Shown here: positions 1 through 8,985 of the stretch, in pieces | Numbering within the stretch: the first letter of the stretch is position 1 | How the letters are laid out: each line of letters starts with the position of its first letter | DNA from: Clostridia bacterium | Lineage (GTDB): Bacteria; Bacillota; Clostridia; Oscillospirales; Acutalibacteraceae | Reading direction: 5' to 3' | Assembly: GCA_017424125.1 (NCBI GenBank) | Contig: JAFPBM010000095.1 | Coordinates: 1-9,404, forward strand | Length of the DNA: 9,404 nucleotides | The notes under the pieces: model-generated | Databases searched by the model: none | What the model saw: the letters and a program-made list of their open reading frames with translations, nothing else | What the model was told of the DNA's origin: nothing | Made by a program: the position numbers and the translations under genes

Positions 1-1
1 G

Positions 2-1123
2 CACGACGGCACCGATTTGCCGATAGAAATCCTCTGTGGTCGTCCGGGATTTATCAATTTTCTTGATGCTTTCAACTCCTGGCAACTTGTAAAGGAATTA
101 AAAGCCGCATTGGGACTTCCCGCAGTAACTTCCTTTAAGCACGTAAGCCCCACGTCTGCTGCTGTTGGAATTCCGCTTTCAGACAAACTCAAAAAGGCTT
201 GCTTTGTTGACGATATCGAGGGACTTGACGAGTCACCGCTTGCTTGTGCATACGCTCGTGCCCGCGGCACAGACAGAATGTGCTCTTTCGGTGACTGGGT
301 AGCACTTTCCGACGTTTGCGACGTTACAACCGCAAAAATGATTAAGCGCGAGGTATCCGACGGCGTTATCGCACCGGGATATGAGCCGGAGGCACTCGAA
401 ATTCTTAAATCTAAGCGCAAAGGTAACTATAATATCGTTAAAATCGACCCCGACTTCGTTCCCGCCGAAATCGAGCATAAACAGGTTTACGGCATTACTT
501 TCGAGCAGGGAAGAAACAATTTCGAAATCAACCGCGAACTGCTTTCCAACGTGGTAACTAAAAATAAAGATTTACCCGAAAGCGCAGTGCGCGACCTCAT
601 AATTTCACTTATCACACTCAAATATACACAGTCAAACTCTGTTTGCTTTGCCGTCGACGGACAGGCAATCGGCGTTGGCGCAGGTCAACAGTCGAGAATC
701 CACTGCACCCGTCTTGCAGGCAGCAAGGCAGATACTTGGTTCTTGCGTCAGCACGATAAGGTATTAAACTTACCTTTCAAGGCAGAACTCGGCAGACCCG
801 AGCGTGACAACGTAATCGACGGTTACATAAACCAGAACGAAGAAGATGTTTGTGCCGACGGCAATTGGCAGAACTACTTCACAGAGCAACCGTCACCCCT
901 CACAGACGAGGAGAAAAAAGCATATCTTGCAACAATTGATGGCGTAGCCGTTGGTTCGGATGCTTTCTTCCCGTTTAGCGATAACATAGAACGCGCATAC
1001 CGCAGCGGTGTTAAATATATAGCAGAGCCGGGCGGTTCCATTCGTGATGACCTTGTAATTGAGTGCTGCGATAAATACGATATCGCAATGGCATTTACAG
1101 GAATGCGCTTGTTCCACCATTAA
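2..1123 (+). CDS. purH: AICAR formyltransferase (PurH-type, eukaryote-like), 5'-partial
   Basis: This cytosolic enzyme transfers the formyl group of 10-formyl-THF to AICAR, giving FAICAR, the penultimate step to IMP. The reading frame is open from base 2, and the first possible start (TTG at 17) lies inside conserved sequence, so the true start is upstream and probably about 20-25 residues are missing. Visible family motifs are NGRP-like CGRPGFINFLDA, SFKHVSP with the catalytic Lys-His pair at codons 137-142, TKNKDLPES, GAGQQSRIHCTRLAG, and the family's typical C-terminus RLFHH. From memory, the sequence follows the human ATIC transformylase domain much more closely than E. coli PurH (which has LRYGENPHQ and VKHANPCG). 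Such proteins in Clostridia are often stand-alone enzymes of about 390 residues with IMP cyclohydrolase encoded separately; whether a cyclohydrolase domain precedes it here cannot be seen. It lies 13 nt upstream of purD and is probably cotranscribed. Confidence 0.95.
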   Translation, partial: HDGTDLPIEILCGRPGFINFLDAFNSWQLVKELKAALGLPAVTSFKHVSPTSAAVGIPLSDKLKKACFVDDIEGLDESPLACAYARARGTDRMCSFGDWVALSDVCDVTTAKMIKREVSDGVIAPGYEPEALEILKSKRKGNYNIVKIDPDFVPAEIEHKQVYGITFEQGRNNFEINRELLSNVVTKNKDLPESAVRDLIISLITLKYTQSNSVCFAVDGQAIGVGAGQQSRIHCTRLAGSKADTWFLRQHDKVLNLPFKAELGRPERDNVIDGYINQNEEDVCADGNWQNYFTEQPSPLTDEEKKAYLATIDGVAVGSDAFFPFSDNIERAYRSGVKYIAEPGGSIRDDLVIECCDKYDIAMAFTGMRLFHH

Positions 1124-1136
1124 TGGAGGGTAAAGA

Positions 1137-2408
1137 ATGAAAGTTCTTGTTGTAGGTGGCGGCGGAAGAGAACACGCCATCATCAAAAAGTTAAAACAAA
1201 ATAAAGATATAAGCGAAATTTTCGCTCTCCCCGGCAACGGCGGTATAGCGGCAGACGCAACCTGTGTACCGATTAGCGCAACCGACGTTGAGGGAATTGT
1301 GAATTTCGCACGTGACAAAAAAATAGATTATGCCGTAGTCGCCCCCGACGACCCGCTTGTGCTCGGTTGTGTCGATGCACTTGAAAAGGTCGGCATCGAT
1401 TGTTTCGGACCAAAAGCCAATGCCGCAATTATAGAGGGTAGTAAGGTTTTCTCTAAAAACCTTATGAAAAAATACGGTATTCCCACCGCACAGTATGAGG
1501 TGTTTACCGATATAGATTCGGCGCTTTTATACCTCGAAACCGCACCAATTCCCACCGTTATAAAAGCAGACGGTCTGGCACTCGGCAAAGGCGTTATAAT
1601 TGCCTTAACACGTGACGAGGCTAAAGACGCCGTCCGTTCTATGATGGAGGATAAGGTCTTCGGCAAGAGCGGTGACAGTATTGTAATAGAGGAATTTTTG
1701 GAAGGACCTGAGGTTTCGGTGCTTTCGTTTACAGACGGCAAAACCGTCGTACCGATGGTTTCCTCAATGGACCATAAACGCGCAGGTGATAACGATACAG
1801 GCCTTAATACAGGCGGAATGGGCACAATTGCCCCCAACCCGTATTATACCGACGATATCGCTAAAGAGTGTATGGAAAAAATCTTCCTTCCCACAATAAA
1901 CGCAATGAACGCCGAGGGACGCACCTTCAAAGGTTGCCTTTATTTCGGACTTATGCTCACCAAAAACGGCCCCAAGGTTATAGAATACAACTGCCGTTTC
2001 GGCGACCCCGAAACACAGGTTGTATTACCCCTCTTGGAAAGCGACCTTTTAACCGTTATGAGAGCCGTAACGAACGGCACTCTTGCGGATTGTCCCGTAA
2101 AATTCAAAGAGGAGAATGCCGCTTGTGTTATTATGGCGTCAAAGGGCTATCCCACCGCGTACGAAAAGGGATATGAAATCACCATCCCCGAAGACGTTGC
2201 GGATAACGTTTACGTAGCGGGTGCCGCATTAAAGGATGGAAAACTTCTTACAAGCGGCGGACGTGTGCTCGGCGTTACAAGTACGGCGGATACGCTCAAA
2301 AACGCTATAGATGCATCATATTCTCTCGTAAAGAAAATTCACTTTGATAATGCGTATTACAGAAGCGATATAGGCGCACGTGCGCTAAAGGCTGTGGAGG
2401 ATAAATAA
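1137..2408 (+). CDS. purD: Phosphoribosylamine-glycine ligase (GAR synthetase)
   Basis: This ATP-grasp ligase joins glycine to 5-phosphoribosylamine to form GAR, the second step of purine synthesis, in the cytosol. The protein is 423 residues, normal for PurD. The N-terminal nucleotide-fold loop GGGGREHAI is at residues 7-15. An ATP-grasp lysine region (KADGLALGKGV) is near 144-154. The segment MDHKRAGDNDTGLNTGGMG is at 211-229, and the metal/ATP-binding signature EYNCRFGDPETQ is at 283-294. The ATG at 1137 is supported by GGAGGG at 1125-1130, just after the stop of the formyltransferase. The stop codon shares its last A with the purL start (TAATG), and the purL ribosome site lies inside the end of purD, which suggests translational coupling. 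No frameshift or missing motif was seen. Confidence 0.97.
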   Translation: MKVLVVGGGGREHAIIKKLKQNKDISEIFALPGNGGIAADATCVPISATDVEGIVNFARDKKIDYAVVAPDDPLVLGCVDALEKVGIDCFGPKANAAIIEGSKVFSKNLMKKYGIPTAQYEVFTDIDSALLYLETAPIPTVIKADGLALGKGVIIALTRDEAKDAVRSMMEDKVFGKSGDSIVIEEFLEGPEVSVLSFTDGKTVVPMVSSMDHKRAGDNDTGLNTGGMGTIAPNPYYTDDIAKECMEKIFLPTINAMNAEGRTFKGCLYFGLMLTKNGPKVIEYNCRFGDPETQVVLPLLESDLLTVMRAVTNGTLADCPVKFKEENAACVIMASKGYPTAYEKGYEITIPEDVADNVYVAGAALKDGKLLTSGGRVLGVTSTADTLKNAIDASYSLVKKIHFDNAYYRSDIGARALKAVEDK

Positions 2409-5400
2409 TGGTATACAGAGTATATGTAGAAAAGAAAAAAGAACTCGCTAACGAGGCAAAAGCACTTCTTTCTGACGTGCGCGGTCTTTTAGGTATAAAG
2501 AGTTTAGAAGACGTCCGTGTTATAAACAGATACGACGCAGAAAACATCACAGAAGAACTTTTTACTTATGCAAAACAAACCGTCTTTGCAGAGCCGCAAC
2601 TTGATATAGCGACCGATGACGTTGATTTGTCGGGCGCTACTGTGTTTGCAACAGAGTTTTTACCGGGCCAGTTTGACCAGCGCGCAGATTCTGCGGCGCA
2701 GTGCATACAAATAATCTCTCAAGGCGACCGCCCGACTATCCGCACCGCAAAGGTATATGCCCTTTACGGAAAACTGACGGACGAAGAGGTTGCAGAGATT
2801 AAAAAATACGTAATCAACCCCGTAGAAGCAAGGGAAGCGGCACTTCCTAAACCCGCAACCTTGAAAGCGGTTTACGAAATTCCGACAGAGGTTAAAACTC
2901 TCACAGGATTTATAAAACTTGACCGCGCAGGACTCGAAAGTTTTGTAAAAGATTACGGTCTTGCAATGGATGCGGATGATATTGCTTTTTGTCAGGAATA
3001 TTTTAAAAGCGAAGACCGCGACCCCACAATCACCGAAATTCGTATGATTGATACGTATTGGTCAGACCATTGCCGTCATACAACCTTTTTAACTGTTATT
3101 GATGACGTTAAGTTTGAAGATGAACTTTTACAAAGTGCGTATGACGAATATATTGCCGTACGTAAAGAACTTGGCAGAACAAAGCCCATTTGCCTTATGG
3201 ATTTGGCAACCGTTGCCGTTAAATATCTCAAAACACAGGGCAAACTCGACAAATTAGATGAGTCAGAGGAAATCAACGCCTGTACAGTTAAAATTGAGGT
3301 AGAGGTTGACGGCGTAGTGGAGCCTTGGCTTTTACTTTTCAAAAATGAAACTCACAACCACCCGACCGAAATCGAGCCGTTTGGCGGTGCCGCAACCTGT
3401 ATCGGCGGCGCCATCCGAGACCCGCTTTCAGGCCGTTCGTACGTATACGGCGCAATGCGCGTAACGGGTGCCGCAAACCCGCTTAAACCTGTTTCAGAGA
3501 CTATAAAAGGTAAATTGCCTCAGCGTAAACTCGTAACAACCGCCGCCGCGGGATATTCTTCCTACGGTAACCAAATAGGTCTTGCTACGGGTATTGTTGA
3601 CGAGATTTATCATGACGGCTACGCCGCAAAACGAATGGAAATCGGTGCAGTTATTGCCGCAACTCCCGCAGAGAACGTTCGCCGTGAAGTTCCCGCACCG
3701 AGCGACGTTGTAATCTTGCTCGGCGGCGCAACAGGACGCGACGGTATCGGCGGCGCAACAGGCTCCTCAAAATCGCACAACGCACAGTCGGTTGAAACCT
3801 GCGGCGCAGAGGTACAAAAGGGTAACGCACCCGAAGAGCGTAAACTTCAGCGCCTTTTCCGAAACAGTGAAGTTACACGTATGATTAAACGTTGTAACGA
3901 CTTTGGTGCAGGTGGTGTGTCGGTTGCAATAGGCGAACTTGCAGACGGCCTTTGCATTGACCTTAACGCCGTTCCCAAAAAGTACGAAGGCCTCGACGGT
4001 ACAGAACTTGCAATCAGCGAATCGCAGGAAAGAATGGCGGTTGTCGTTGAAAAAGAGAACGTAGAGAAGTTTTTAACACTTGCCGAAAAGGAAAATCTTA
4101 ACGCTTGTGCGGTTGCAGTAGTAACGGCGGAGCCTCGCCTTGTTATGAACTGGAACGGCAAGAAAATTGTTGATATCAGCCGTGAATTTTTAAATTCCAA
4201 CGGCGCAGATAAACATATAAGCATTTCCCCCGCAAAACCCGAAAGTTATGATAAATGCATAAACGGCACGTTTACCGATAACCTTACTGCAATGGCAGGC
4301 GACCTTAATATATGCAGTAAACGCGGCCTTTCAGAGCGTTTCGACTCAACAATCGGCGCGGGTACAGTACTTATGCCTTTCGGCGGTAAAAACCAACTTA
4401 CGCCCATTCAGGCAATGGTACAAAAAATCTCAACAGAGAAAAAACATACCGATAACTGTTCGTTTATGTCTTGGGGCTATAACCCATTCATAACCGAAAA
4501 GAGCCCGTATCACGGCGCATATCTCGCAGTGGTCGAGTCGGTATGTAAACTTATCGCCTCGGGCGCAGAATTTTCGGACGTTTATCTCACCTTCCAGGAA
4601 TATTTTGCTCGCGTAGGAAAGGATAGCAAACTTTGGGGTCAACCCCTTTCTGCACTCCTCGGCGCATTCAAAGCACAAAAAGAACTCGGCATCGGCTCAA
4701 TCGGCGGTAAGGATTCAATGAGCGGTACCTTTGAAGATTTGGATGTTCCGCCAACACTCGTTTCCTTTGCCGTAACAACGGGCAAAGTGTCAGAGGTTGT
4801 ATCACCTGAGTTTAAGAACGCAGGCAATAAGGTTGTAATCTTGAAACCCGAATACGATAAAAACGGTCTGCCTGTTACCGCGTCGCTTATTGACACCTTT
4901 AATACCGTAACAAAACTTATGCGTGAAGGCAAAGCCGTTTCGGCATATACCTTAGGTCTCGGCGGAATGGCAGAGGCAGTTATGAAGATGTCGTTCGGTA
5001 ACGCTTTAGGCTTTAAGTTCTCGGATAACTTGTCTCTCAACGATATATTCGGCTATAACTACGGCGCATTCATTCTTGAGGTAACAGGTGACGTTGACGC
5101 TACGGTTATCGGCGAAGTAACGGCAGACGGCAAGTTTACCTATAAAAACGAAACCCTTGCAGTAGACGATATTTTAAAGGTTTATGAAGATAAACTTGAA
5201 AGCGTTTACAGTTGCAATATTGAACAGGGAAAGGGAACTGTCGAAAACTTTTCGTACGCCGCAACTTCATATCCCGCGCCGGCTATCAAGGTTGCACGTC
5301 CAAAGGTTTTGATTCCCGCATTCCCCGGAACAAACTGTGAATACGATTCTGCAAAAGCAGTGCGTGACGCAGGTGCCGAACCGCAGATTATGGTTATTAA

Positions 5401-6094
5401 TAACCTCTCCGCAGGTGGAATTCAGCGCTCGGTTGAAAACTTTGCAAACCTTATTAAAGAGTCACAAATGATATTTATCCCCGGTGGTTTCTCAGGCGGT
5501 GACGAACCTGACGGAAGCGGTAAATTCATAACCGCATTCTTCCGCAACGCCGCTATTAAAGAGGGCGTTCACGATTTACTTAATAATCGTGACGGTCTTA
5601 TGTGCGGTATCTGCAACGGATTCCAGGCGCTTATAAAACTCGGTCTCGTACCTTACGGTAAAATAATCGATACCGATGAAAATTGCCCCACGTTAACCTT
5701 TAATACAATCGCACGTCACCAGTCGCGCATTGTACGTACACGCGTTGCATCCAATAAATCACCTTGGCTTTCACTCACCAACGTTGGCGACGTCTATAAC
5801 GTTCCGATTTCACACGGTGAAGGACGCTTCCTCGCAAGTGAAGAACTTATAAAAGAACTTAGCATTAACGGACAAATCGCAACACAGTACGTTGATTTAG
5901 CGGGCAACGCCACAAGCGACGTTCACTTCAACCCCAACGATTCTATGTGCGCTATCGAGGGTATAACTTCACCCGACGGCCGCGTATTCGGTAAAATGGG
6001 CCATAGCGAGCGTATCGGCAAAGGACTTTACAAGAACGTAACAGGCGAATATGATATTCGTATGTTTGAGGCAGCCGTTAAATATTTTAAATAA
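2408..6094 (+). CDS. purL: Phosphoribosylformylglycinamidine synthase, single-chain with fused glutaminase
   Basis: FGAM synthase converts FGAR, glutamine and ATP to FGAM, the fourth step of IMP synthesis. At 1228 residues this is the large fused form, so no separate purS or purQ is needed. A PurS-like N-terminal segment covers about 1-150 and contains [15 protein letters not shown] linker region carries SDHCRH at 219-224. The two synthase half-domains run from about 230 to 950, with NETHNHP at 313-319, [16 protein letters not shown], and [10 protein letters not shown] in the second half. The class I glutamine amidotransferase domain starts near 965 ([11 protein letters not shown]). Its nucleophile is Cys1069 in GICNG, and the His1136/Glu1138 pair lies in SHGEGRF, so all catalytic residues are present. 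The ribosome site GGAGG at 2396-2400 is 7 nt before the ATG, inside purD. The fused type is known from proteobacteria and eukaryotes, and also from many Clostridia. Confidence 0.97.
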   Translation: MVYRVYVEKKKELANEAKALLSDVRGLLGIKSLEDVRVINRYDAENITEELFTYAKQTVFAEPQLDIATDDVDLSGATVFATEFLPGQFDQRADSAAQCIQIISQGDRPTIRTAKVYALYGKLTDEEVAEIKKYVINPVEAREAALPKPATLKAVYEIPTEVKTLTGFIKLDRAGLESFVKDYGLAMDADDIAFCQEYFKSEDRDPTITEIRMIDTYWSDHCRHTTFLTVIDDVKFEDELLQSAYDEYIAVRKELGRTKPICLMDLATVAVKYLKTQGKLDKLDESEEINACTVKIEVEVDGVVEPWLLLFKNETHNHPTEIEPFGGAATCIGGAIRDPLSGRSYVYGAMRVTGAANPLKPVSETIKGKLPQRKLVTTAAAGYSSYGNQIGLATGIVDEIYHDGYAAKRMEIGAVIAATPAENVRREVPAPSDVVILLGGATGRDGIGGATGSSKSHNAQSVETCGAEVQKGNAPEERKLQRLFRNSEVTRMIKRCNDFGAGGVSVAIGELADGLCIDLNAVPKKYEGLDGTELAISESQERMAVVVEKENVEKFLTLAEKENLNACAVAVVTAEPRLVMNWNGKKIVDISREFLNSNGADKHISISPAKPESYDKCINGTFTDNLTAMAGDLNICSKRGLSERFDSTIGAGTVLMPFGGKNQLTPIQAMVQKISTEKKHTDNCSFMSWGYNPFITEKSPYHGAYLAVVESVCKLIASGAEFSDVYLTFQEYFARVGKDSKLWGQPLSALLGAFKAQKELGIGSIGGKDSMSGTFEDLDVPPTLVSFAVTTGKVSEVVSPEFKNAGNKVVILKPEYDKNGLPVTASLIDTFNTVTKLMREGKAVSAYTLGLGGMAEAVMKMSFGNALGFKFSDNLSLNDIFGYNYGAFILEVTGDVDATVIGEVTADGKFTYKNETLAVDDILKVYEDKLESVYSCNIEQGKGTVENFSYAATSYPAPAIKVARPKVLIPAFPGTNCEYDSAKAVRDAGAEPQIMVINNLSAGGIQRSVENFANLIKESQMIFIPGGFSGGDEPDGSGKFITAFFRNAAIKEGVHDLLNNRDGLMCGICNGFQALIKLGLVPYGKIIDTDENCPTLTFNTIARHQSRIVRTRVASNKSPWLSLTNVGDVYNVPISHGEGRFLASEELIKELSINGQIATQYVDLAGNATSDVHFNPNDSMCAIEGITSPDGRVFGKMGHSERIGKGLYKNVTGEYDIRMFEAAVKYFK

Positions 6095-6108
6095 TAGGGG
6101 AGAGTAAA

Positions 6109-7785
6109 ATGGCGTATAAAACCGATATTGAAATCGCACAGGAGTGCGAAATGTTGCCAATAGGCGAAATAGCAAAGAAAGCCCACGTTGACGATAAATA
6201 TATCGAGCAGTACGGCAGATATAAAGCAAAAATCGACCTGAAACTTTTGGAGGAAACAGACCGCGAAAACGGTAAACTTATCCTTGTAACTGCAATAACC
6301 CCCACCCCCGCAGGCGAGGGTAAAACCACCACAACAATAGGCCTTGCCGATGGATTGAAAAGAATCGGCAAGGACGTAACGGTTGCCCTGCGTGAGCCCT
6401 CTTTGGGACCGGTCTTCGGCGTTAAGGGCGGTGCTGCAGGCGGCGGCTATGCACAGGTAGTACCTATGGAGGATATCAACCTTCATTTCACGGGTGACTT
6501 CCACGCAATCGGCGCGGCAAACAACCTTCTTGCCGCAATGCTCGATAACCATATCCAACAGGGCAACGCTCTCGGCATTGACGTCAGAAAAATCACATGG
6601 AAACGTTGCGTTGATATGAACGATAGACAACTTCGTTTTGTGGTAGACGGAATGGGCGGAAAGGCAAACGGCGTCCCGCGTGAAGACGGATTTGATATCA
6701 CCGTTGCATCAGAAATTATGGCGGTGCTCTGCCTTGCAAATTCCATTACCGATTTGAAAGAAAGACTTTCAAAAATCATAGTAGGTTACACCTATGACGA
6801 TAAGCCCGTAACCTGTGGCGAACTCAAAGCCGCAGGCGCAATGACCGCACTCCTTAAAGACGCTTTAAAACCCAACCTTGTGCAGACGCTTGAGGGTACA
6901 CCCGCGTTTGTCCACGGCGGACCTTTTGCAAATATTGCGCACGGCTGTAACTCGGTTATGGCAACCAAACTTGCGCTTAAGATGGGCGACTACACCGTAA
7001 CAGAGGCTGGATTCGGTGCCGATTTGGGCGCAGAAAAATTCCTTGATATTAAGTGCCGTATGGCAGGGCTAACGCCTGACGCGGTTGTAGTTGTTGCAAC
7101 CGTTCGTGCGCTTAAAATGCACGGCGGACGCGCAAAAACCGAACTCGCAACAGAGGACATCGCGGCGCTTGAGAAGGGTATACCAAACCTTCTCCGCCAC
7201 GTTGCAAACATTAAAAACGTATACAAACTGCCCTGTGTGGTTGCGGTTAACCGTTTCCCCACAGATACCGATAACGAGATTGATTTCATCATCAAAAAGT
7301 GTAAAGAACTCGGCGTAAATACCGTGCTTTCAACCGTCTGGGCAGACGGCGGCAAAGGCGGCGAAGACTTGGCGCGTGAGGTTGTGCGTCTTTGCGATGA
7401 GGAAAAAGGCGACTTCACGTTTTCGTATGAAGATGACCTTACTATCGCAGAAAAAATCGAAGCGGTTGTTAAAAAGGTCTACGGCGGCGACGGCATAACC
7501 ATTATGCCCGCGGCAAAAAAACAAATTGAGCAACTCGAAAACCTCGGTTTCGGACGTTGCCCTGTTTGTATCGCCAAAACACAGTACAGTTTTTCGGACG
7601 ACCCGACAAAACTCGGCGCACCCGAAAACTTCACAGTAACCGTTAAAAACGTCAAAGTTTCCGCAGGCGCAGGATTTATAGTAGTCCTCACGGGCGACAT
7701 TCTCACGATGCCCGGTCTGCCAAAGGTTCCCGCGGCAGAGCGTATTGACGTCGATGAAAACGGCAAAATTACAGGACTTTTCTAA
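6109..7785 (+). CDS. fhs: Formate-tetrahydrofolate ligase (10-formyl-THF synthetase)
   Basis: The enzyme makes 10-formyl-THF from formate, THF and ATP in the cytosol. The 558-residue length matches the family (about 556). Recognisable segments are the P-loop-like [13 protein letters not shown] at 65-76, [32 protein letters not shown], and the C-terminal [12 protein letters not shown]. The start has AGGGGAGAG at 6096-6104 upstream, and the 14-nt gap after purL points to the same transcript. The product is the formyl donor used by the AICAR formyltransferase at the start of the window and, in most pathways, by PurN. Its place here therefore suggests a role in purine synthesis. Fhs is also the first methyl-branch enzyme of the Wood-Ljungdahl pathway in acetogens, but no other gene of that pathway is in view. 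It is the last gene of the operon, with a hairpin terminator right after the stop. Confidence 0.97.
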   Translation: MAYKTDIEIAQECEMLPIGEIAKKAHVDDKYIEQYGRYKAKIDLKLLEETDRENGKLILVTAITPTPAGEGKTTTTIGLADGLKRIGKDVTVALREPSLGPVFGVKGGAAGGGYAQVVPMEDINLHFTGDFHAIGAANNLLAAMLDNHIQQGNALGIDVRKITWKRCVDMNDRQLRFVVDGMGGKANGVPREDGFDITVASEIMAVLCLANSITDLKERLSKIIVGYTYDDKPVTCGELKAAGAMTALLKDALKPNLVQTLEGTPAFVHGGPFANIAHGCNSVMATKLALKMGDYTVTEAGFGADLGAEKFLDIKCRMAGLTPDAVVVVATVRALKMHGGRAKTELATEDIAALEKGIPNLLRHVANIKNVYKLPCVVAVNRFPTDTDNEIDFIIKKCKELGVNTVLSTVWADGGKGGEDLAREVVRLCDEEKGDFTFSYEDDLTIAEKIEAVVKKVYGGDGITIMPAAKKQIEQLENLGFGRCPVCIAKTQYSFSDDPTKLGAPENFTVTVKNVKVSAGAGFIVVLTGDILTMPGLPKVPAAERIDVDENGKITGLF

Positions 7786-7789
7786 AACA

Positions 7790-7817
7790 AAAAGGACTTG
7801 CGAAAGCAAGTCCTTTT
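7790..7817. terminator. Bidirectional rho-independent terminator
   Basis: A perfect 12-bp stem (7790-7801 with 7806-7817) closes on a GAAA tetraloop at 7802-7805. On the + strand it starts 5 nt after the fhs stop; the stem ends in TTTT and is followed by AATATTTTTAT. On the - strand the stem also ends in TTTT and is followed by TGTTTT, so it can end the convergent AraC-type gene, whose stop codon lies 18 nt away. Its position between two convergent genes makes dual use very likely. Confidence 0.93.
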
Positions 7818-7835
7818 AATATTTTTATATGTATT

Positions 7836-8639
7836 TTAATCTTCGGTTACCGTGTTGCGTTGGAATTCTTTTGGGCTAATACCTCTGTGCGCTTTGAAAA
7901 CGCGGAAGAAAGTGGAGATAGAGGGGAATCCCGCCTCATTAGAAATCTCGGTAACCGAAAGGTTAGAGCAAAGCAAAAGTTTCTCGGCCTGTTCAAGTCG
8001 GGTTTTGCAGATATACTGTGCAATCGACATACCGAAAGTGCTGTGGAAAATTTTGCTTAAATGTTTGTGAGTGTAAGAGAAGTGCTCGGAAATTTCTTTA
8101 AGGCTTAACTGTTCACGATAATGTAAATGTATGTAAAGTGCGATTTGCTGTGCGATGTTGCTATTTTTGTTCGCTTCGTTTTGCGGAAGGTTTAGATTTT
8201 TCTTGCGGATAATGTCAAGAAGAATCAAGTTAAGCAAACTCTTCTGATAAAGCGGACTGTAGGGTTTATCTTGGTCAACTTCGTCATTAAGCAGCGTAAC
8301 CAAACGGTCGTCGACGTTGGTAACAACGAAACCTGTAGCAAGGTCTGATAAAAGTTCGGGGCTAATAAATTTCTCGGTAAAGTTGATGTTAAGTAGCGTA
8401 ACGTTTGATTGTACCTCAAGAAACTCAACGTCTAAAGGAGTGCAAAGCTTAAGCGAACCTTTAGTAAGCAAAAAAGGCTTGTTGTCGATATAGGTAACAG
8501 CTTCGCCGTCAAGTATGTACTCAAGTTCGAAAATACTGTGCAAATGCGTTGGAAAACTGGAATTAAGCACACGTTTTTGAATGGCAATACCATTGTCACC
8601 GGCATCGCTTTTGGGAACTTCAAAAAGAGAATTTGACAT
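7836..8639 (-). CDS. AraC-family transcriptional regulator
   Basis: This is a DNA-binding regulator of 267 residues. An N-terminal AraC-type cupin sensor fold is indicated by HLHSIFELEYILDGE and the following beta-rich stretch (about 32-68). The C-terminal AraC/XylS domain spans about 162-264. Its first HTH is around 178-203 (LSLKEISEHF, HLSKIFHSTFG) and its second around 227-260 (LSVTEISNEAGF, TFFRVFKAHRGISPKEF). Such cupin-type members usually sense sugars or other small ligands and activate a neighbouring catabolic operon, but the ligand cannot be inferred here. ATG at 8639 is preferred because AGGAG at 8647-8651 lies 7 nt upstream; an in-frame GTG one codon earlier (8642) would be only 4 nt away. 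The gene converges on fhs and is unlikely to regulate the purine operon. The divergent target gene one would expect upstream is not seen. Confidence 0.93.
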   Translation of the reverse strand: MSNSLFEVPKSDAGDNGIAIQKRVLNSSFPTHLHSIFELEYILDGEAVTYIDNKPFLLTKGSLKLCTPLDVEFLEVQSNVTLLNINFTEKFISPELLSDLATGFVVTNVDDRLVTLLNDEVDQDKPYSPLYQKSLLNLILLDIIRKKNLNLPQNEANKNSNIAQQIALYIHLHYREQLSLKEISEHFSYTHKHLSKIFHSTFGMSIAQYICKTRLEQAEKLLLCSNLSVTEISNEAGFPSISTFFRVFKAHRGISPKEFQRNTVTED

Positions 8640-8651
8640 CACGCAACTCCT

Positions 8652-8680
8652 TTCGTTAGTTAGACGAATAAAAAATTCGT
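8652..8680. repeat. Three alternating 5-bp motifs in the AraC-gene leader
   Basis: TTCGT at 8652-8656, ACGAA at 8664-8668 and TTCGT at 8676-8680 have starts exactly 12 nt apart and alternate in orientation. The second and third form a 6-bp inverted repeat (ACGAAT 8664-8669, ATTCGT 8675-8680) around a 5-A loop; the first and second can also pair. They lie between the predicted -10 and the start codon and partly flank the ribosome site, so they could be an autoregulatory operator or a small leader hairpin. The sequence is AT-rich and the motifs are short, so chance is possible. Confidence 0.3.
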
Positions 8681-8696
8681 TTTTAGTAACATCCTA

Positions 8697-8705
8697 AGTA
8701 TAACA
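8697..8705 (-). promoter_or_regulatory. Extended -10 promoter of the AraC-family gene
   Basis: On the - strand the sequence TGTTATACT fits an extended -10 element (TG, one base, TATACT) about 58 nt before the ATG at 8639. No good -35 hexamer is found at 16-18 nt spacing, which is common for extended -10 promoters and for promoters that depend on a regulator. The predicted leader of about 50 nt contains the AGGAG ribosome site at 8647-8651. This is an inference from consensus only. Confidence 0.55.
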
Positions 8706-8985
8706 TAAAAGATGTACAAAAGTAAATATCGTTTTTGGGCAAATTTATGTCATTTTTGGCAATCTTTTGTGTTATTTGAGATAAATTATGTAAAAATACA
8801 CATAAAATTAATTAAACCACACCATAGCCGTCCCCAAGAAAACGCGATAACGCAATTTTGTACAATTGCAAAAAACAAGATAGTTAAAAGAAAGTTTTTT
8901 CGGCACAAGTTCCAAAAAACAATTTGTAGAATCTCATTTTTATTAAAAATAGCCCAAAAAAACAAAAGATAATGAAAAATGAGAT
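8706..8985. other. AT-rich intergenic stretch without a credible gene
   Basis: This stretch holds the candidate operator at 8732-8770 and a near-palindrome GCAATT / AATTGC at 8852-8869 around TTGTAC. A short inverted repeat TTATGT / ACATAA is at 8786-8805, and the repeat cluster from 8930 onward follows. An open frame on the + strand (8712-8972) lacks a ribosome site and has low-complexity Lys/Phe/Ile content typical of chance frames in AT-rich DNA. The - strand frame crossing it is the run-on end of the truncated phosphorylase-like gene. I see no RNA gene or riboswitch that I can support. Confidence 0.6.
8732..8770. promoter_or_regulatory. Candidate AraC-type operator: two direct repeats 21 nt apart
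   Basis: Two similar blocks occur in the same orientation: TTTTTGGGCAAATTTATGT at 8732-8750 and TTTTTGGCAATCTTTTGT at 8753-8770. Both share TTTTTGG followed by CAA and end in TGT, and their starts are 21 nt apart, two helical turns. AraC-family dimers commonly bind direct repeats with about this spacing. The site sits about 27-65 nt upstream of the regulator's own -10 element. On the other side, TTGAGA at 8776-8781 could be a -35 hexamer for a + strand promoter, with only a weak -10 candidate (CATAAA, 19 nt away). No binding can be proven from sequence. Confidence 0.4.

Noticed and set aside
1328..1837. 169-codon - strand open frame inside purD, rich in Ser, Thr and Pro
   Set aside because: It is fully antisense to conserved PurD coding sequence, and its composition is what the complementary strand of such codons gives.
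3718..3771. Tandem Gly-rich repeat in purL (GGATG occurring twice)
   Set aside because: The [16 protein letters not shown] segment is a normal conserved part of the first PurL synthase half, not a repeat expansion.
6028..6630. 200-codon open frame on the - strand across the purL-fhs junction
   Set aside because: It is antisense to two well-conserved genes, has no recognisable motif and crosses an intergenic ribosome site; it is a by-product of codon bias.
8712..8972. 86-codon open frame on the + strand after the candidate divergent promoter
   Set aside because: It has no ribosome site, begins inside the region upstream of the AraC-gene promoter, covers the operator-like repeats, and has a Lys/Phe/Ile-rich composition typical of chance frames in AT-rich DNA.
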